Source of the DNA: Mortierella sp. BCC40632
Lineage: Eukaryota > Mortierellomycota > Mortierellomycetes > Mortierellales > Mortierellaceae
DNA length: 64,000 nucleotides
NCBI GenBank assembly: GCA_011634665.1
Contig: WAEK01000010.1
Location: 2,058,802-2,122,801, forward strand
Reading direction: 5' to 3'
Positions 1 to 12,390 of this stretch are shown piece by piece. Position 1 is the first letter of the stretch. The number at the start of each line of letters is the position of its first letter. The notes under the pieces are model-generated. The model made no database searches, was not told the DNA's origin, and worked only from the letters and a program-made list of their open reading frames with translations. The position numbers and the translations under genes were made by a program.

Positions 1-998
1 ATTCCGACTCTTTTCACACGCACTCTCTCTCTCGTTCAGTTGGATCTCTACGACAGAAATATTCTGCTTCGGGATAGACATGTAGGCCGTGCAGAGATCA
101 AGCTTTCGCACCTTCAAGGTCTTCCCGAATCATTCACAAGGTAGGGAGAAGAAAGAAAAAAAAAAGCATCTACGCCTCAGCTGGTCAAGGAAGGGAGGGA
201 GATCTCACTTTCCCAAAAAAAGACGATCATGCATGCATGTGAGAACCTTGGCTCGAGTCGGCTGGACGAAATGAACTGACCCTCTCTCCCTCTTTTGGCT
301 ATCTCCCCCTCCCCCCCCTTTTATGCACCAAATCTACCTTCTGGGGAAAAAGCTTTTACGAAATCTGGGATCGAACCAAATCTGTCAGCACCATGTCCAA
401 CCTTGCCGGTAAAAAAATGCTTTCATCCAACATTGGCGCCATCCAACTTCGGATCCATTATCGATACCAACAACCTCCTCAACCCGAGACCACTGGTCTT
501 TCAAGATCATCATCGATCGTACCGGTGACTCGGATCTCGAATGAAATGGAAGACGACTCTAATTTCTTGGCTCAACTTTCAGAGGCCATGTTGGACAATG
601 ATTCGGATCAACGGTTCCAGAAATATGAAGAATCCGAAGAGAATGGTGAATCCAAGGAAGGCTGTCAGGCAAAGCAAAGGCATATGAAGTTTGCGACAGG
701 ATTGGATGATGATGATGAGGATGAGGATGACACGACTAAAGTACAATACCCGATCTTGGACATGGTTGGACCATGGACCATTGCACCCGAGACACTAAAA
801 GTCGTCAAGGCTGTCATTCGTCTTGCTGCTGCTTTTGTAAGTAACAAAAAGAGGGGAAAAGGGTTGGGAAGCTGATTACCTACTTTATGCAATTTCATCC
901 CCTCCTCCCCCTGAATTCAATCAATTGGTTCGATGCTTGCCGGATCAAAGAATGTTACTGACTTTTTTTTTTTTTTTTTTTTTTGGAATCTTACCAAT

Positions 999-1035
<37 letters not shown>

Positions 1036-2754
1036 GGTCAAGGATTCGAATTGTCGCATAGTCAGATTTTGGTGGCAGTGATTGTATTGGAGCGATTTTA
1101 TAGAAACATCACGAGCGAACGAATGGATACAGGATTAGCAACTTTGGAACAAGTCGAACATGCCGGTTACTTTTGGAGGTTCTCAATGGCCTGCTATGTA
1201 CGTGGAACCGTACTCACACAGAGTAACCCTACGATCAATGATTTGCATTCTCAACAGCTACGACAACAACAACAAACGATGATCCTTCCTTGTGCATGTG
1301 TAACGATAGTTTACTGAAATATGTATTTGTTTTCTTTTTCATTTGTTTTTAACCGGAAAAAAAAAAAAAAAAAAAGGGATGGGCAGGAATCAACTTTGTG
1401 GGCAAAGGAAATGGAATCATCAAGGATTTTATCCGCTGGAGATCGGATCATGAATGTGCGATTGATTTCCTCCGTATTCCAAAGGAAGATCTATTGGCCT
1501 ACGAGTTCCATGCCTCAAAAGTCTTCCACCCAAGTTATTATGTTGCCCTGGATCGAGCTACCAATTCAATCGTTTTGGCTATTCGAGGAACAATGGTAAG
1601 CAAGGAGATAGTCCTCGAATGATTTTTTTTTCTTTCTTTGATCCAAGCTCTTGACGTCATTTTTTTTTTTTTTTTTTTTTTACTTTCTTTCTGCAGAGCG
1701 CTTTCGATACGATGACAGATCTTGTCTGCGAGTACCAGCAATGGAAGGGGGGTCTTGTTCATGGAGGCATGAAAAACTCTGCTCTCTGGTTTATGAACCA
1801 TCTTGTCCCTCAATTGATGGCCTACATTTCAAAACACGAAGTCTCGGCACTCAACATTGTCGGACACAGTCTAGGAGCAGGAACGGCCTCCGTCTTGACC
1901 ATGATGCTCTTGGATCATCAATATGAATTTCAATCCATGATGAAGAACAGTAGTTTCAGGATCCAATGTCATGCATTTGCACCGGCTTGCTGTGTCTCCA
2001 AAGAATTGGCGGATCAATATCGGGATCATATTCGATGTTATGTGTATGAGGATGATATTGTGAGCCGGTTGAGCTATGGAAGTAAGTGGATTTGTCGAAG
2101 GGATTTCTTTTTTTCTCTCTACCTTTCTCTTTTTTTTATTGGTTTGGATAAATCGCTTTGTTCATACCACTGACCTGAGGGGATGATTCGATTTTTTTTC
2201 CCTTCAAGGCATGATGGATGTCAAGACAATGATGTTAGGAGCAGTTGAGGCGGCAGCCCACATGGGTGTTGCCAAGGTACTCTTGAGAAGCACAGACAAG
2301 GACTGGGAGCCAACTCTGGAGGCTGTTGCCGAGGTCCGACATCAAATCAAGACAGCACCTGTCCAACATCCCAAGGTATCGTCTCTCTCTCTCTCTCTCT
2401 CTCTTTTTTTTCTCTTCCCCTAGCTCGTCTTCTCTTTCTCTTTCTAATCACTCAAACCTCTCTTCTTCCTGACTCTAGCTGTTTATTGCAGGATCAGTAT
2501 TCCAGCTTTGGCGACATCCGGATGAGGCAGATTGTGTAGAGATGAAACCAGCATCGAACCGACTTTGTGAGGAAGTCTTGATCAAACCAGCAGCTCTATC
2601 ACAGCATCTTTTGGGTATTCTCGACAATGCCTTCCCCAAAGCACGAGAGTCAAGTATGATGGTTCCATCGAATGCATCTCGCCCCGTATCACCAACTGTA
2701 TTAGCCATGGAGAAGACTATTCATCTTACACGGACAAAGTCGACCTCGTCCTGA
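1..2754 (+). CDS. Class 3 lipase with C2 domain (sn-1 diacylglycerol lipase-like), 5' partial
   Basis: An alpha/beta-hydrolase lipase predicted to hydrolyse acyl esters of diacylglycerols or related lipids at membranes. The gene enters from the left edge. The first visible exon (to 140) encodes the end of a C2-like lipid-binding domain (LYDRNILLRDRHVGRAEIKL). Seven visible exons fit GT-AG rules: <1-140, 353-836, 1036-1197, 1377-1595, 1697-2081, 2209-2375, 2479-2754. The catalytic core spans exons 4-5: an oxyanion-type stretch (LAIRGTM), a conserved D-L-V-CEY segment, and the nucleophile elbow GHSLGAG near 1861-1881. A later D-D segment (YVYEDDIVSRLSYG) may supply the catalytic Asp. The C-terminal tail is Ser/Thr-rich. 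The exon at 1377 begins directly after an A-tract ending in AG, an unusual acceptor. Family assignment is firm; exact substrate is inferred. Confidence 0.88.
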
Positions 2755-3425
2755 GAGTAGAACGAGAGAATCCAAGAGACTTTTCTCTCTTTTCTCTCTC
2801 TCGCACTCTTTTTTTTTTCTTTTTTCTTTTTCTTTTGTAAAATTAAACAACGATCATGCCCCCATAATTCCAATAAAGGTATCAAAAGCGACTTTGGCAC
2901 TAATGCTACCTCGGTGATAGCTCGTGCTTCAATAATCTTGTCTATAAATGTTATGTTTCCTTCCTCTCCTTGACCATTACTTGATTATACAAAGAGTAGC
3001 GAGACGAGATAGAAACAAGAATCAATCGAAACATAGCTCGAGCTAGAATAGATAGGTCAAATGAACAATCTTGATCTTTTTTTTTTTTTTTTTCTTTCCA
3101 GATCAGCATAACAGCATATCCATTCTGCATGAGTAATTTTCGATAGATTGAAAGTTTGACAAGACAGTGCCTTTGCCTACACAGAAAAACCCAAACCAGA
3201 CTTTTATGAGAGGGAGAAAAGAAAGAAAGGGAAAAAAAAAATGGTTTCTTTACTGGGGATTCTTCATCTGCAGAGTCCTTCCATATGTTACATTGGTGAA
3301 TCAGATGATGTACAAATTCTGTTCTGTGGGAAAGAATGAAAGAAAGAAAGAAAAAATATAGGATTGTTTTCTCCCTTTTGGGCCTCAAAAAGAGTGATCC
3401 TCTCTACCTTTCCCTCCCCTCTACT
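2755..3425. other. Convergent intergenic region, 3' UTRs
   Basis: Sequence between the lipase stop and the aminopeptidase stop, both genes reading toward it. It contains T- and A-rich runs and an AATAAA-like motif near 2870 that could serve lipase 3' end formation. No coding region with recognisable protein similarity is seen on either strand. Confidence 0.6.
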
Positions 3426-5810
3426 TTAAAGCAAAAAAGCCGAAGCAAAGGCTGGGACAGGGTTACCAGTGACTTCAGGCAAGCTGAATCCAACACCCGA
3501 CAACTCCTCGGCATTTCCTGCAATGTCAACATGCGAGTAAGCAATCTGGTCCTTTGCGTCCTTGTCAAGGCCATACTGGTCCAGACCCGAGGCAATGTTC
3601 ATAAAGGCCATGGGGTACTGGTGTCCACGGGCCGTCTGGGTCGAGGCCTTGTCATTGGCTTGGACAACATCCTCTGCAGCAGATCCAGGCATAACGTAGG
3701 CATAATCCTCACGACGAAGAGTGGAGACCTCGAAGGGATCACCCATGACGTGACCTCCATCCTGGACACGCTGGCTGACCTTGGCCTTTCTGGCAGGACC
3801 GTTGTCGAGAATGATTCCATAGGGACCATAGGCACGGATAGCATGGCCTGATTAATGGAGAGAGGAAGAGAAGAAGGATACAGACAAGGCAAATGTTAGA
3901 TTTGAAGGGACCTTCAAAGGAACGCTTCCAAAAATCACTTGCTCACTCGACAAGCCCAGCAGAAACAAAGTATTACCAGTCAAGGTAGCGACAGTGAAGA
4001 GACGCGAAGGGATGTGGAGACCACCCTCACGCTCAGCCAAGACACGCTCCTTGCTCTCGCAGAGGAGATCGGTCATGACCATACGGCCCTCGGCGTCAGT
4101 GTTACCAACGAGAACTATGTAACGCAAGAAGAGAGATCCAGATCCAGGGTAGGAGGGAAAATGGAAAAATGAAGAGGCATTTTTAGTCCCAAAGTTCGTT
4201 CTCACGAATAAATAACCCAATCTCCGTTTCAAAACAAACAAACAAAACAGAGCAGCAGTAGCAGCAAGAAAAGAAGGTACATACCGCGCTTGCCTGCACG
4301 AGAGTAAATCACTTCGTCACTGACATAGGCATTGGAGCCAACCGAGTTACGGACAAGACCCAAGATGGCCGTGACATTCAAATGTTTGGGCTTGAGCTCG
4401 GCAATCGTAGCCATGAAACCCGCCACAGAGGCAGCGCCACATTTGTCGCGGGACATGCCTCGCATGACACCACCGGCCTTGATATCCGCTCCGCCAGTGT
4501 CATAGGTGACTCCCTTTCCGACAAAGTAAAGACTAAAAAAGGGGAGAACAATCCATTTTTTTTGTTGTTGTTTGTTTTCATTGTCAGCTCTCGATCGTCC
4601 GGTTCAACCAATCCTGCAGCAAACACACACGCAACAAAAGAGAGACGATAGCTCATTTCGGCAAAAATGGAATCGTTTTTTTCTTTTCTTTTCTTTTCTT
4701 TTCTTTTCTTTTCTTTTCTTTTCTTTTCTTTTCTTTTCTTTTCTTTTCTTTTACCTCTCCTTGACCTTGGAAATGTCGTCAGACCGGTACTCGAGCTTGA
4801 CGACACGGGGAACATGTCTTGCGACTAGAGAAAGAAAAGGACATTGGGTTTTGTTTGTGGCGCTGCGTGAGTATGGAGTGGGAGATTGATGCATTCATGA
4901 AAAGGAGACAGGACAAAAACCAGGGGGGAAACTTACCAGACAAAGAGCAGCGAGCAACAGCGTGCAGGAGAGGGTACTCCTTCTCGATCTCTTCAATATC
5001 GCTGACGACAGTTACCTTGACTGCAGACTGTGCTCGGAAGTAATCCTCGACGTACTGCGTGAACTTGATAGGAGCCATGCGCTCGCAGTTGGGGCTACCC
5101 AGATCTAAAGAGACCATGCAAGATGACCGGTGTCAGCCCGTGCGAGTAACTCGTTTGTGGAATGTAACTCGAATCACCCCCCTTTCCAGTGTACCACTGA
5201 CAAAACGTAAAAAAAATTAAAAGTATAAGAAATTACCCTTGGCAACACGACGACCAAGCTCGACAGCATTCACAAAGGCAAGACGCTCCTCTGTCAAACC
5301 AGCTCCAGAGGCAGCGATAACACCAATCTTCTGAACGGTGTAGTGATCCTTTCCGACCTTCTCATAGTGTTCGCGGACATCGATGGGATCAAAGCAAGCA
5401 GCCAAGGCACCCAGGAGAGAGACCTCGACATAGTGAGCATAGTCCTCATCTCCGCCCTGGATCTCGGTAGGAAAGTAGAAAAGAGGTGCAGTGGAACCAG
5501 CTTCGATGGCTCGCTTCATCGCCGCCTTGGTTGCCTCCTGGAACTTGCGGACATCGTCCGAGTCACCATAGAGGGAACCTGTGGGAGCGAGGACAAGACG
5601 ACCACCGGGGACAGTCTGGTCGGCAACGACTGTCAAGGCGGAGCCGAAGGACTTGTCAACAGCCTTGTAAGTGCTGAGGGCTGAGAAGGTAGAGCAGAGG
5701 TCGTCCGAGACGGTGGGGTAGACGGCAATGATGGCGTCAAACTGGTTCGAGTCGGATGCAGCCAGATCACCGGAAGCGGCGATGACGATGGGAGGCAGAG
5801 CGAGCGTCAT
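3426..5810 (-). CDS. Leucyl aminopeptidase, peptidase family M17
   Basis: Zinc/manganese exopeptidase releasing N-terminal residues from peptides, expected in the cytosol. Six exons on the minus strand: 5810-5237, 5104-4937, 4824-4755, 4532-4285, 4114-3977, 3847-3426, about 540 residues after splicing, a normal M17 length. Key motifs are visible: GKGVTYDTGGADIKAGG (metal-binding Lys/Asp region), M-GMSRDKCGAA, and the family signature VGNTDAEGRM with the catalytic Arg. The GVTYDTGG and SRDKCGAA variants resemble the divergent nematode/Dictyostelium-type M17 branch more than the animal LAP3 branch. The start at 5810 is the first Met of the frame (MTLALPPIVIAAS), just before a purine-rich leader. 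The intron at 4678-4752 is filled with a pentanucleotide repeat. Confidence 0.92.
4676..4752. repeat. TTTTC pentanucleotide microsatellite in an aminopeptidase intron
   Basis: About fifteen near-perfect TTTTC units on the + strand inside intron 3 of the M17 gene, ending 3 bases before the donor complement. It would be AAAAG-rich in the pre-mRNA. Confidence 0.9.
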
Positions 5811-6538
5811 TGGTTGAAAAAGGGTGAGATGGGGGTGAAGGAGGAGGAGGAGGAGGGAGGAGGAGGAGGAGGAGAGAAGAAGAGGAGGAGGAGAAGAAGA
5901 AAGAAGAAGAAGAAGAAGAAAGAAAGAAAGAAAAAAAGGAGAAGAAGAAGAAGAAAGAGGAAAAAGGGAAATGGAGATGATCGAATGGAGAAGAAAAAAA
6001 AAAAAAAAAAGCTAAAAGGATTAGCCTGGGGAGTCGGTCGCCCAGACCCACTCAAGGCAAGTTCCCACGAGCAACGAGAGAAAGAGAGTGACTGGGCTGG
6101 GAGAGTGGAGAGAGAGCACCAGCAGCACACGCGACTAGAGAGAGAGAGAGAGAGAGTATGTGTGTGTACGAGATAGAACCAAAGAGAAAAAGAGAGAGAA
6201 TGAAAAAAAATGAGAAGAGGACGTCACATGACAGATCGGCTTCATTCTCACTCTCTTACTCCCACTCTCTCTGGGGTCTCTCTCTGGGGTGACTGGTTGC
6301 CAATGGATAAAAAACGAACAAAACTCGACTTGCCACATCCCCCCCTTTTCCCATCCGGCATTCCATCGCAATCTGCATCGAATCCATCTGCGTTCTTCCC
6401 GCACGCCAGCATCCCGTAATCCTTGAGCTCTCTCGACCCTTTCTGCTTCCCTGCCTGCCAGACTTTACTCTTGCTCGATCCCGCATCGCTTGCTCCCAAC
6501 CTACTCTTTCTCTCACTTCCTCAACCCGCACACCAACC
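5811..6538. promoter_or_regulatory. Divergent promoter between M17 aminopeptidase and GYF gene
   Basis: A 0.73-kb region separating two genes transcribed outward. The half near the aminopeptidase (5828-5998) is almost pure purine on the + strand (GGA/GAA/GAAA repeats ending in an A-tract), so pyrimidine in the aminopeptidase 5' UTR. The half near the GYF gene carries GA and CT dinucleotide tracts and C-rich patches. No clear TATA box is seen. Open frames here are low-complexity translations and are not called as genes. Confidence 0.55.
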
Positions 6539-7726
6539 ATGACTTCCAACACCATGAACTTTGGCCCTGAATGGATGCGCCGATTCCCTGCAAAATCGGC
6601 CCAGGCCCAGAATGATCTCCTCCCACGGGAACCATCGCCGCTCCAAGACTGGGGTCAACCTCCTCTGACGCCCATGTCTGGCTCGGGTGCGGCGGCTTCT
6701 TCCACTGGATCGGCCACAGGTGGTGGTGGTGCTGGTTCAGTGTCACAGCCTGTCTTCAGCTACTCATCCGTTGCAGCCAACAATGTCCGATCTGCAACGG
6801 GGCCTTCTTCCACGTCCTCGTCCTTGCTAGATAACCAGCTCGCGGATGCAATCCCTTCAACGGACACGTTGAATCCTTTCAAGTATTCAAAAGAATTCAT
6901 GCTTTCGCTCTTCAAGCCTGTCGGATTCCCCATCGAATTCGAACGCCATGAATATGCTACCAGCGAGGATGCTCTCCTACCAATGTCCTCTCAGCCCTTT
7001 TCTGATCATGAACTCAAGGTAGGTGTGGAAGGTGGTCGGTTGTTGTATTGAGGAGGAATACTCCTTGTTGTCTTTGTCTCTCTCTCTCTCTCTCTTTTTT
7101 TTTTTTGTCTGTATCTCTTTCTGTATTTCCTTTATTTCTCTTTTTTTTTTTCCTCTCTCTCCCCTTTGCCTCCTGCACGCATCCCGATGCCACCATTTGC
7201 TGACTATGTATGTGCGTGTCGTATTTGTGCGTGTCGGTCGTACTTTGTGCGTGTCGTCGAAATGCCGGTTGTTTCTCTGTCTCTCTCTGTGTAGATTCTC
7301 TCAGGAAACGTGAACAGTGAAGTCGCCCGTCGTGTCATCCAACCCAATGAAGGTGGTTCGCAGGAGCGAGAACGTGGTCAGGGTCAAAGACGAGAGAGTG
7401 TCTCCAACAGTGATCACCATGGCAAGGATCGCGACCACTCTGGGCGACACGATCGGTCGGATCGATCATCCCACTCGCGTGGCCATGACTCCAAGTACCA
7501 AGGATCGGGTTCGAGGACGAGGCGTACGTTTCTAGCTTGACTAGGCATCACATAGCTGTCTATCTCTCTATCTCTCTTTTTCTTTTTTTCTTTTTTTTTT
7601 TTCTTTTTCTTTCTTTCTCTCGGCTTCAGTGCCCTTTTTCCACTCTCCATTCTTTGTTTGTTTGTCTCTCTCTCTCTATGTTTCTCTCTCCTCTCTTTCT
7701 TCTTCTCCTCTCTCCTCTCTTTTATC

Positions 7727-7762
<36 letters not shown>

Positions 7763-9561
7763 CTCTCATCAATGGATACTTATCCCATTCTTTGTACTCT
7801 CTCTGGCTTTCTTCATTTCTACTGTATGTTCTTCTACCACATTCGGCATACAAACAAAAAACCAAAAAATAACCCCCTACGGACTCGCTTATAGATCTGA
7901 ACAATGAGGATCGGAGCCACTCTTTCAAGCGATCCGAGCCAGCTCCTTCCCGTGAATTAGAAGATGGTCTGTGGAATTCGCCCGTTCGCAACACCGTTGG
8001 CTCTTTTGACTCCAACGGCGTCTTCCGTGTCATGCACGAAACAGGCGATTCTTCGGCCCTCTCCGCAGATCGCGGAACCTCTCCAGCCTCGGATCAAGCC
8101 CAAGCCCCCTCCAAGTCTGCAGGAGCAGGACCCGCCCCTTCCTCAGGAACCTCTCCAGCACCAACAGCCACCCCGGCCACTCTTCCAGAGCCGGAATCGA
8201 AAGATGCTTCCTCGACCGCCCCGATCCAGTCCTCCTCCTCCTCCTCCTCTTCGCCATCGTTGCCGCAGCAGCAGGAGGCCAATGCACCACCGGAAGCCGA
8301 GTCCGACAAGAGCATCTCTTCCTCGACGCATGGCGTCCTCAAAGAATTGGATGACGACACCTCGTTCTCGTTCTCTGGTGGCAACAACAAGGCTGGAGTA
8401 TCCTCTTCTTCGGACCTCAACAGTCTCCCGACCACCAGGGATGAGCCCGATTTTGCTCCGTTCAACTCCGCCTCGGCCCAGTTGTCTGCTTTTGGTGCTG
8501 CTGCCGCGGCCCCGGTCATGGAACCCCAGCCTCCCATGGAGTTGAGCAAATGGCTTTACCGTGATCCTGCGGGTAACATCCAGGGACCCTTCATGTCCGA
8601 GGAGATGCACGAGTGGTACAAAGGCGGCTTCTTCTCAATGGATCTGATGGTCAAGCGTGAACAAGATCCAGCCTTTGAACCTCTGGGTTCTTTGATCCGA
8701 CGCATTGGAACCGATGACAAGCCTTTCTTGCTTGCTGGTGCGATTCGTTTGGATACTCCCGTCGGTCGTCCAACCATCTCCTTGCCCCAAACACGTCAGT
8801 TCGGTCAGTCTGCTTGGGGAGGTTTGAGTGCTCCCTCGACTCCAAGTGCGTCTGGATTTGGAGTGGATCGATTGTTTATGCAGCAAGGTTCGCAGCAACA
8901 CTCCTCTTCAGGCGATCTGTTTTCTGGTCCCATGCAGCAGCAACGATCCGAGTTTGGAGCAGGTCAGGCTCAGGACGCGAATGCGTCTACAGCCTTTTCT
9001 GGGTTTGACCAAAAGTGGAACTCGGGTGGGTTCTTTGGACCCTCCCGTGGCATGGACTCGAGCGTTGGTTGGGGTGGAGACGCTCTGGGTCGTTCGCCTC
9101 TTGGAGGCATGGGAGCTGTTCCCCAGAGTCCTTTAGGCGGGAACTACATGAATCAGCAACAACGATTCATGAACCAGCATATGGAGCGTCAACATCTCTT
9201 GCAGATGATCCAACATCAGGCTCAAATGCAACGTGCTGCTCACCACCAACAGTTTGTGAATGCGCAACAACAGTTTGGGTCGGATCCTCATGCGCTTGCT
9301 GCCCTGCTTTCTCAGCAACATTTCCAGATGCGTCAACAGCAACAACAGCTTCATCAAGGTTCATTCCATGGTCAGGGAGTTTCTACACCTGGAGGATCCA
9401 TGCTGCCTTGGGGTGCTACTGGAGGATTAGGTCAGCCTAGTAGTCCTTGGTCGAGCACAATCATCCAACCCAACACGGATAATTACTTTGATTTTAACAA
9501 TGGAGGTGCACAAACCCCGAACAGACAGGAACAATTGTTGCAGCAGCAACAACAACAACAG

Positions 9562-9592
<31 letters not shown>

Positions 9593-11366
9593 CGCCTCAG
9601 TCCATGTCCCAGCATGAACAGTCTTTGGATCAGGTCCAACAGGACCAGCAGCAGGACCATCCACCCTTCGAGTCGCAGCCACACATGCATGAGGGACATG
9701 ACGCTGCTCCTATCTTCGAGAGCGATGACTCTTTGAAGCCTATTGACGATAAGCTTCAGCAGATCACACTCGAGGAACAGTCGACCCCTGCAGAGACGGT
9801 AGAGAGTCATTTCGAGGCTGTGGCGACAGAGGAGATCCAGTCTGTCGATGACTATGCATTGGAATCAAAGGTTGAGGAGTTCTCCACTGAAACGATTGCT
9901 GCTGTTGATCAGACCGCTAAAGTGGTCGAGACCGAGACTGTCAAGGTGTATGAGAATGTGATGACTACTGAAGAAGAGGAGGAGGAGGAGGAGCAGACCT
10001 TTGAGGAGGAACAGGCTGATCGTGCTGTCGAGGAGGTTTATGAGTACTCCAACAACAACCAGGCCGATGAAGAGGATGAGACTGCCTTGCCTGCTCAACC
10101 CACACCCGAGCCTCGTATTATCAAATCGGTCCCCGCCCCTTGGGCCAAGGCTACCAAGGCTGACGACAATGAAAAGAAGGGGCCTACTCTGCGTGAGATT
10201 CAAGAGATGGAAGCCAAGCGTGCTGAGGAGATCCGTGTTGCGGAACGTCAGGCCCAGATGGCCACTGCTGCCACGAATGCCATGGACTTTGCCAAGGGTC
10301 TCGGTGCAGGAGGTTCTCCCTGGCAGACTTCCTCTGCTCCCAAGAAAAAGACTTTGCGTGAGATTCAACAGGAGGAGGAAGCAGCTCTGCAGCGATCTCG
10401 TTCCGCTCAGGCAAATGCTGCTACTATCGCTGCTACCGCATTGCCCTCGGTCTCGGCTACTTCAGCTTTGATGTCTTCGGGCTCGACCAGCGTTGGTTTG
10501 GCCGGTATTGTCGCTGCTGGTACTTCTGGAGCAAGCAGCAAACGCTATGCCGATACCATTGGACCTACCATTCTCTCTCTTTTTTTTTTTTTTTGTCTAG
10601 TTTTTTGTTTGTCGATTCTTTTGCTAACAACTTGTTTTTTTAAAAACTATAGCCCGCTCCTGTCCCTAACATGGGTGTTTGGGGATCCAGTGCTTCTGTG
10701 GCCGCTGTCGCTGCTAGACCCGCATTGGTGTCTCGTAGCTCATCCGTCGCTACTGCCAGCCCTGCCCAGTCGTCTTCCCCCTCAATGGCTGCCAAGGTAG
10801 TTGATACCAGCAGCTGGGTTGAGGTGGATAGCAAGCGTTCGTTGAAGGCCACTGCTGCTGCCGCCGCCGCCGTCACGGATCCATCTCCTACTGTTAGCCG
10901 TACTACATCCATGAGTCACTCGAATGTCACTGTCAAGGCGACTACATCCAGCTCGAGCGCCTACTCGGATGAGCCCCGTCCTCCCTCGGAGGACTTTATG
11001 CGTTGGTGCCGTCAGGCACTCAAAGGACTCCAGGGAGTTGTGCTTGATGACTTTATCCAGATGTTGCTCTCTTTCCCTTTGAACCCCGACCCAATGACAG
11101 TCGAGATTATCCAAGACTCGATCTATGCCAATTCGCAATCGTTGGATGGTCGACGATTTGCGGATGAATTTGTGAAGCGACGCAAGGCTGATGCTCAGAC
11201 AAACGGAAGTGCCTCGGGTATTGGAGGAGGAGGATCTTCATCCTCGTTGGTGTCGTCTTCGTTGTCTTCTACCTTGGGTGGTGCTGGCCTTTCGGGACCT
11301 GCCTCAGGACATGATAGCTCGTTCAAGGTTGTTTCCAAGAAGAGCAAGAAGAAGAACGTTGCTTAA
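6539..11366 (+). CDS. GYF-domain protein (GIGYF/Smy2-like), Gln-rich
   Basis: A proline-motif-binding adaptor, probably in mRNA translation/decay or vesicle-related complexes as in Smy2/GIGYF relatives. Exons 6539-7018, 7295-7523, 7895 to about 10530, and 10653-11366. The GYF domain at about 8545-8740 reads WLYRDPAGNIQGPF...M-EWYKGGFFS; the classic GYF triplet is GFF here. N-terminal to it is an Arg/Asp/Ser-rich stretch. After it come Gln/His-rich sequence with a polyQ run (9539-9592), a Glu-rich patch near 9970, two TLREIQ repeats (10189 and 10350) typical of this family's helical linker, and a conserved C-terminal helical block (FMRWCRQALKGLQ near 10999). The last intron lacks an obvious GT donor; a GC donor at 10531 fits the phase but would remove a KRYADTIG segment that may be conserved, so that junction is uncertain. 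Confidence 0.9.
9539..9592 (+). repeat. CAG/CAA repeat encoding polyglutamine
   Basis: Run of CAG and CAA codons in frame with the GYF protein, giving about eighteen consecutive Gln. Mixed CAG/CAA use is expected to be less slippage-prone than a pure repeat. Confidence 0.95.
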
Positions 11367-11427
11367 AAAAAAGGAGGGAGGAGAAAGAGAAAAGAAAAGA
11401 GATAGATTAGAGATCATGGAGCTTCGT

Positions 11428-11460
<33 letters not shown>

Positions 11461-11760
11461 AAGCTTCATCTTGCGAAGGATTCGTTTGCGTAAGATTCGC
11501 CTTGCGAAAGAATATGGATCTCTCTTCTTTTGTTTTCTTTATTTTGCATAAAGTATGGACTATGATGGGTAAAAAAAAAACTGTTGTTGGAGGAAGGGAG
11601 GGAGAAGGGACTTTTCAACCGACTCTGATGTAAACTACTGTGCGGGGTTCACAGTAAATGTGCATCCGCAGACCATGGGACCAACGAAAAAAAAAAAAAA
11701 AAAAAAAAAAGGTCAGTTGAGCTCAATAAGGCATCGACTGCTAGTCTCTTTGTGGGATGC
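11367..11760. other. Intergenic spacer with homopolymer tracts
   Basis: 3' flank of the GYF gene, with a T-tract of about 29 at 11431-11459 and an A-tract of about 24 near 11687-11710. A short spliced tail of the next minus-strand gene could lie here, since CATCG|GTAGGC at its apparent stop is a possible donor. No gene is otherwise supported. Confidence 0.4.
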
Positions 11761-12354
11761 CTACCGATGGTGGAATAAAAGACCTCGGTCTCGGCACTCT
11801 TTCTGTAGCACATCCAGATTGAACATGCTGCTGAACAGAGTATCACGACTTTCTCGAGTATTCTGAATCTGCTTGGCACTCGTGATGACCTTGCCTTCCT
11901 TATCGTACATGTCAAAGTGTCCTGGAAAAGAGCTTCCAAAGACCTCATAGATCCCCGTAGCATTAAGGTGAAGTGCGTGCGTGTCTGCCACCGAGATCTC
12001 GGGCACCAGCTTCCTGCAGTAGTTGTCATAGCCTGCAATCCTTAGAACTTGGTTCGCTATCATCACCATGGGAGCCATAATAGCAAAATGCTTGACAGGT
12101 GGTTTGGTCCGTCTTGTCATATTGCTCTCATCTTCCCCTTCGCCCTCAATAACAGCCCGTTTCGGGGCATAGGGTTGTGATTGATTGATCAGATGTGCTG
12201 CAACTGTGCATTCTTTCTCTGTAAAATCGGCTCCTGCATGTGCCGCTCTTTGGATGTCGTCCTTAGTAACCTTTTCGCGGACAAAGGGAGACTCGAGCAT
12301 GTCACATATTATCATCTCCGCTGAGCAAAAGAGAAGACGCGAGGAAAGGAGCAT
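11761..12354 (-). CDS. Uncharacterised protein, probably one exon of a lineage-specific gene
   Basis: An open frame of about 197 codons on the minus strand, not recognised as a known family. The stretch from the internal Met (DMLESPFVREKVTKDDIQ) through HFAIMAPMVMIANQVLRIAGY and HALHLNATGIYEVFGSSF has ordinary protein composition and looks real. The first residues (MLLSSRLLFCS) resemble intron sequence ending in TTGCTCAG, so a 5' exon probably lies around 12360-12440, where AFIHEMEAIKEVG reads open. The apparent stop overlaps a good donor (CG|GTAGGC), so the C-terminus may also continue. No catalytic motif, signal peptide or membrane segment is evident. Confidence 0.45.
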   Translation of the reverse strand: MLLSSRLLFCSAEMIICDMLESPFVREKVTKDDIQRAAHAGADFTEKECTVAAHLINQSQPYAPKRAVIEGEGEDESNMTRRTKPPVKHFAIMAPMVMIANQVLRIAGYDNYCRKLVPEISVADTHALHLNATGIYEVFGSSFPGHFDMYDKEGKVITSAKQIQNTRESRDTLFSSMFNLDVLQKECRDRGLLFHHR

Positions 12355-12390
12355 GTATTACTTCCCAACTTCCTTGATCGCTTCCATTTC

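Noticed and set aside
5814..6176. Long open frame encoding Glu/Lys/Arg runs
   Set aside because: Translation of a GAA/GGA microsatellite in a divergent promoter; no protein-like composition.
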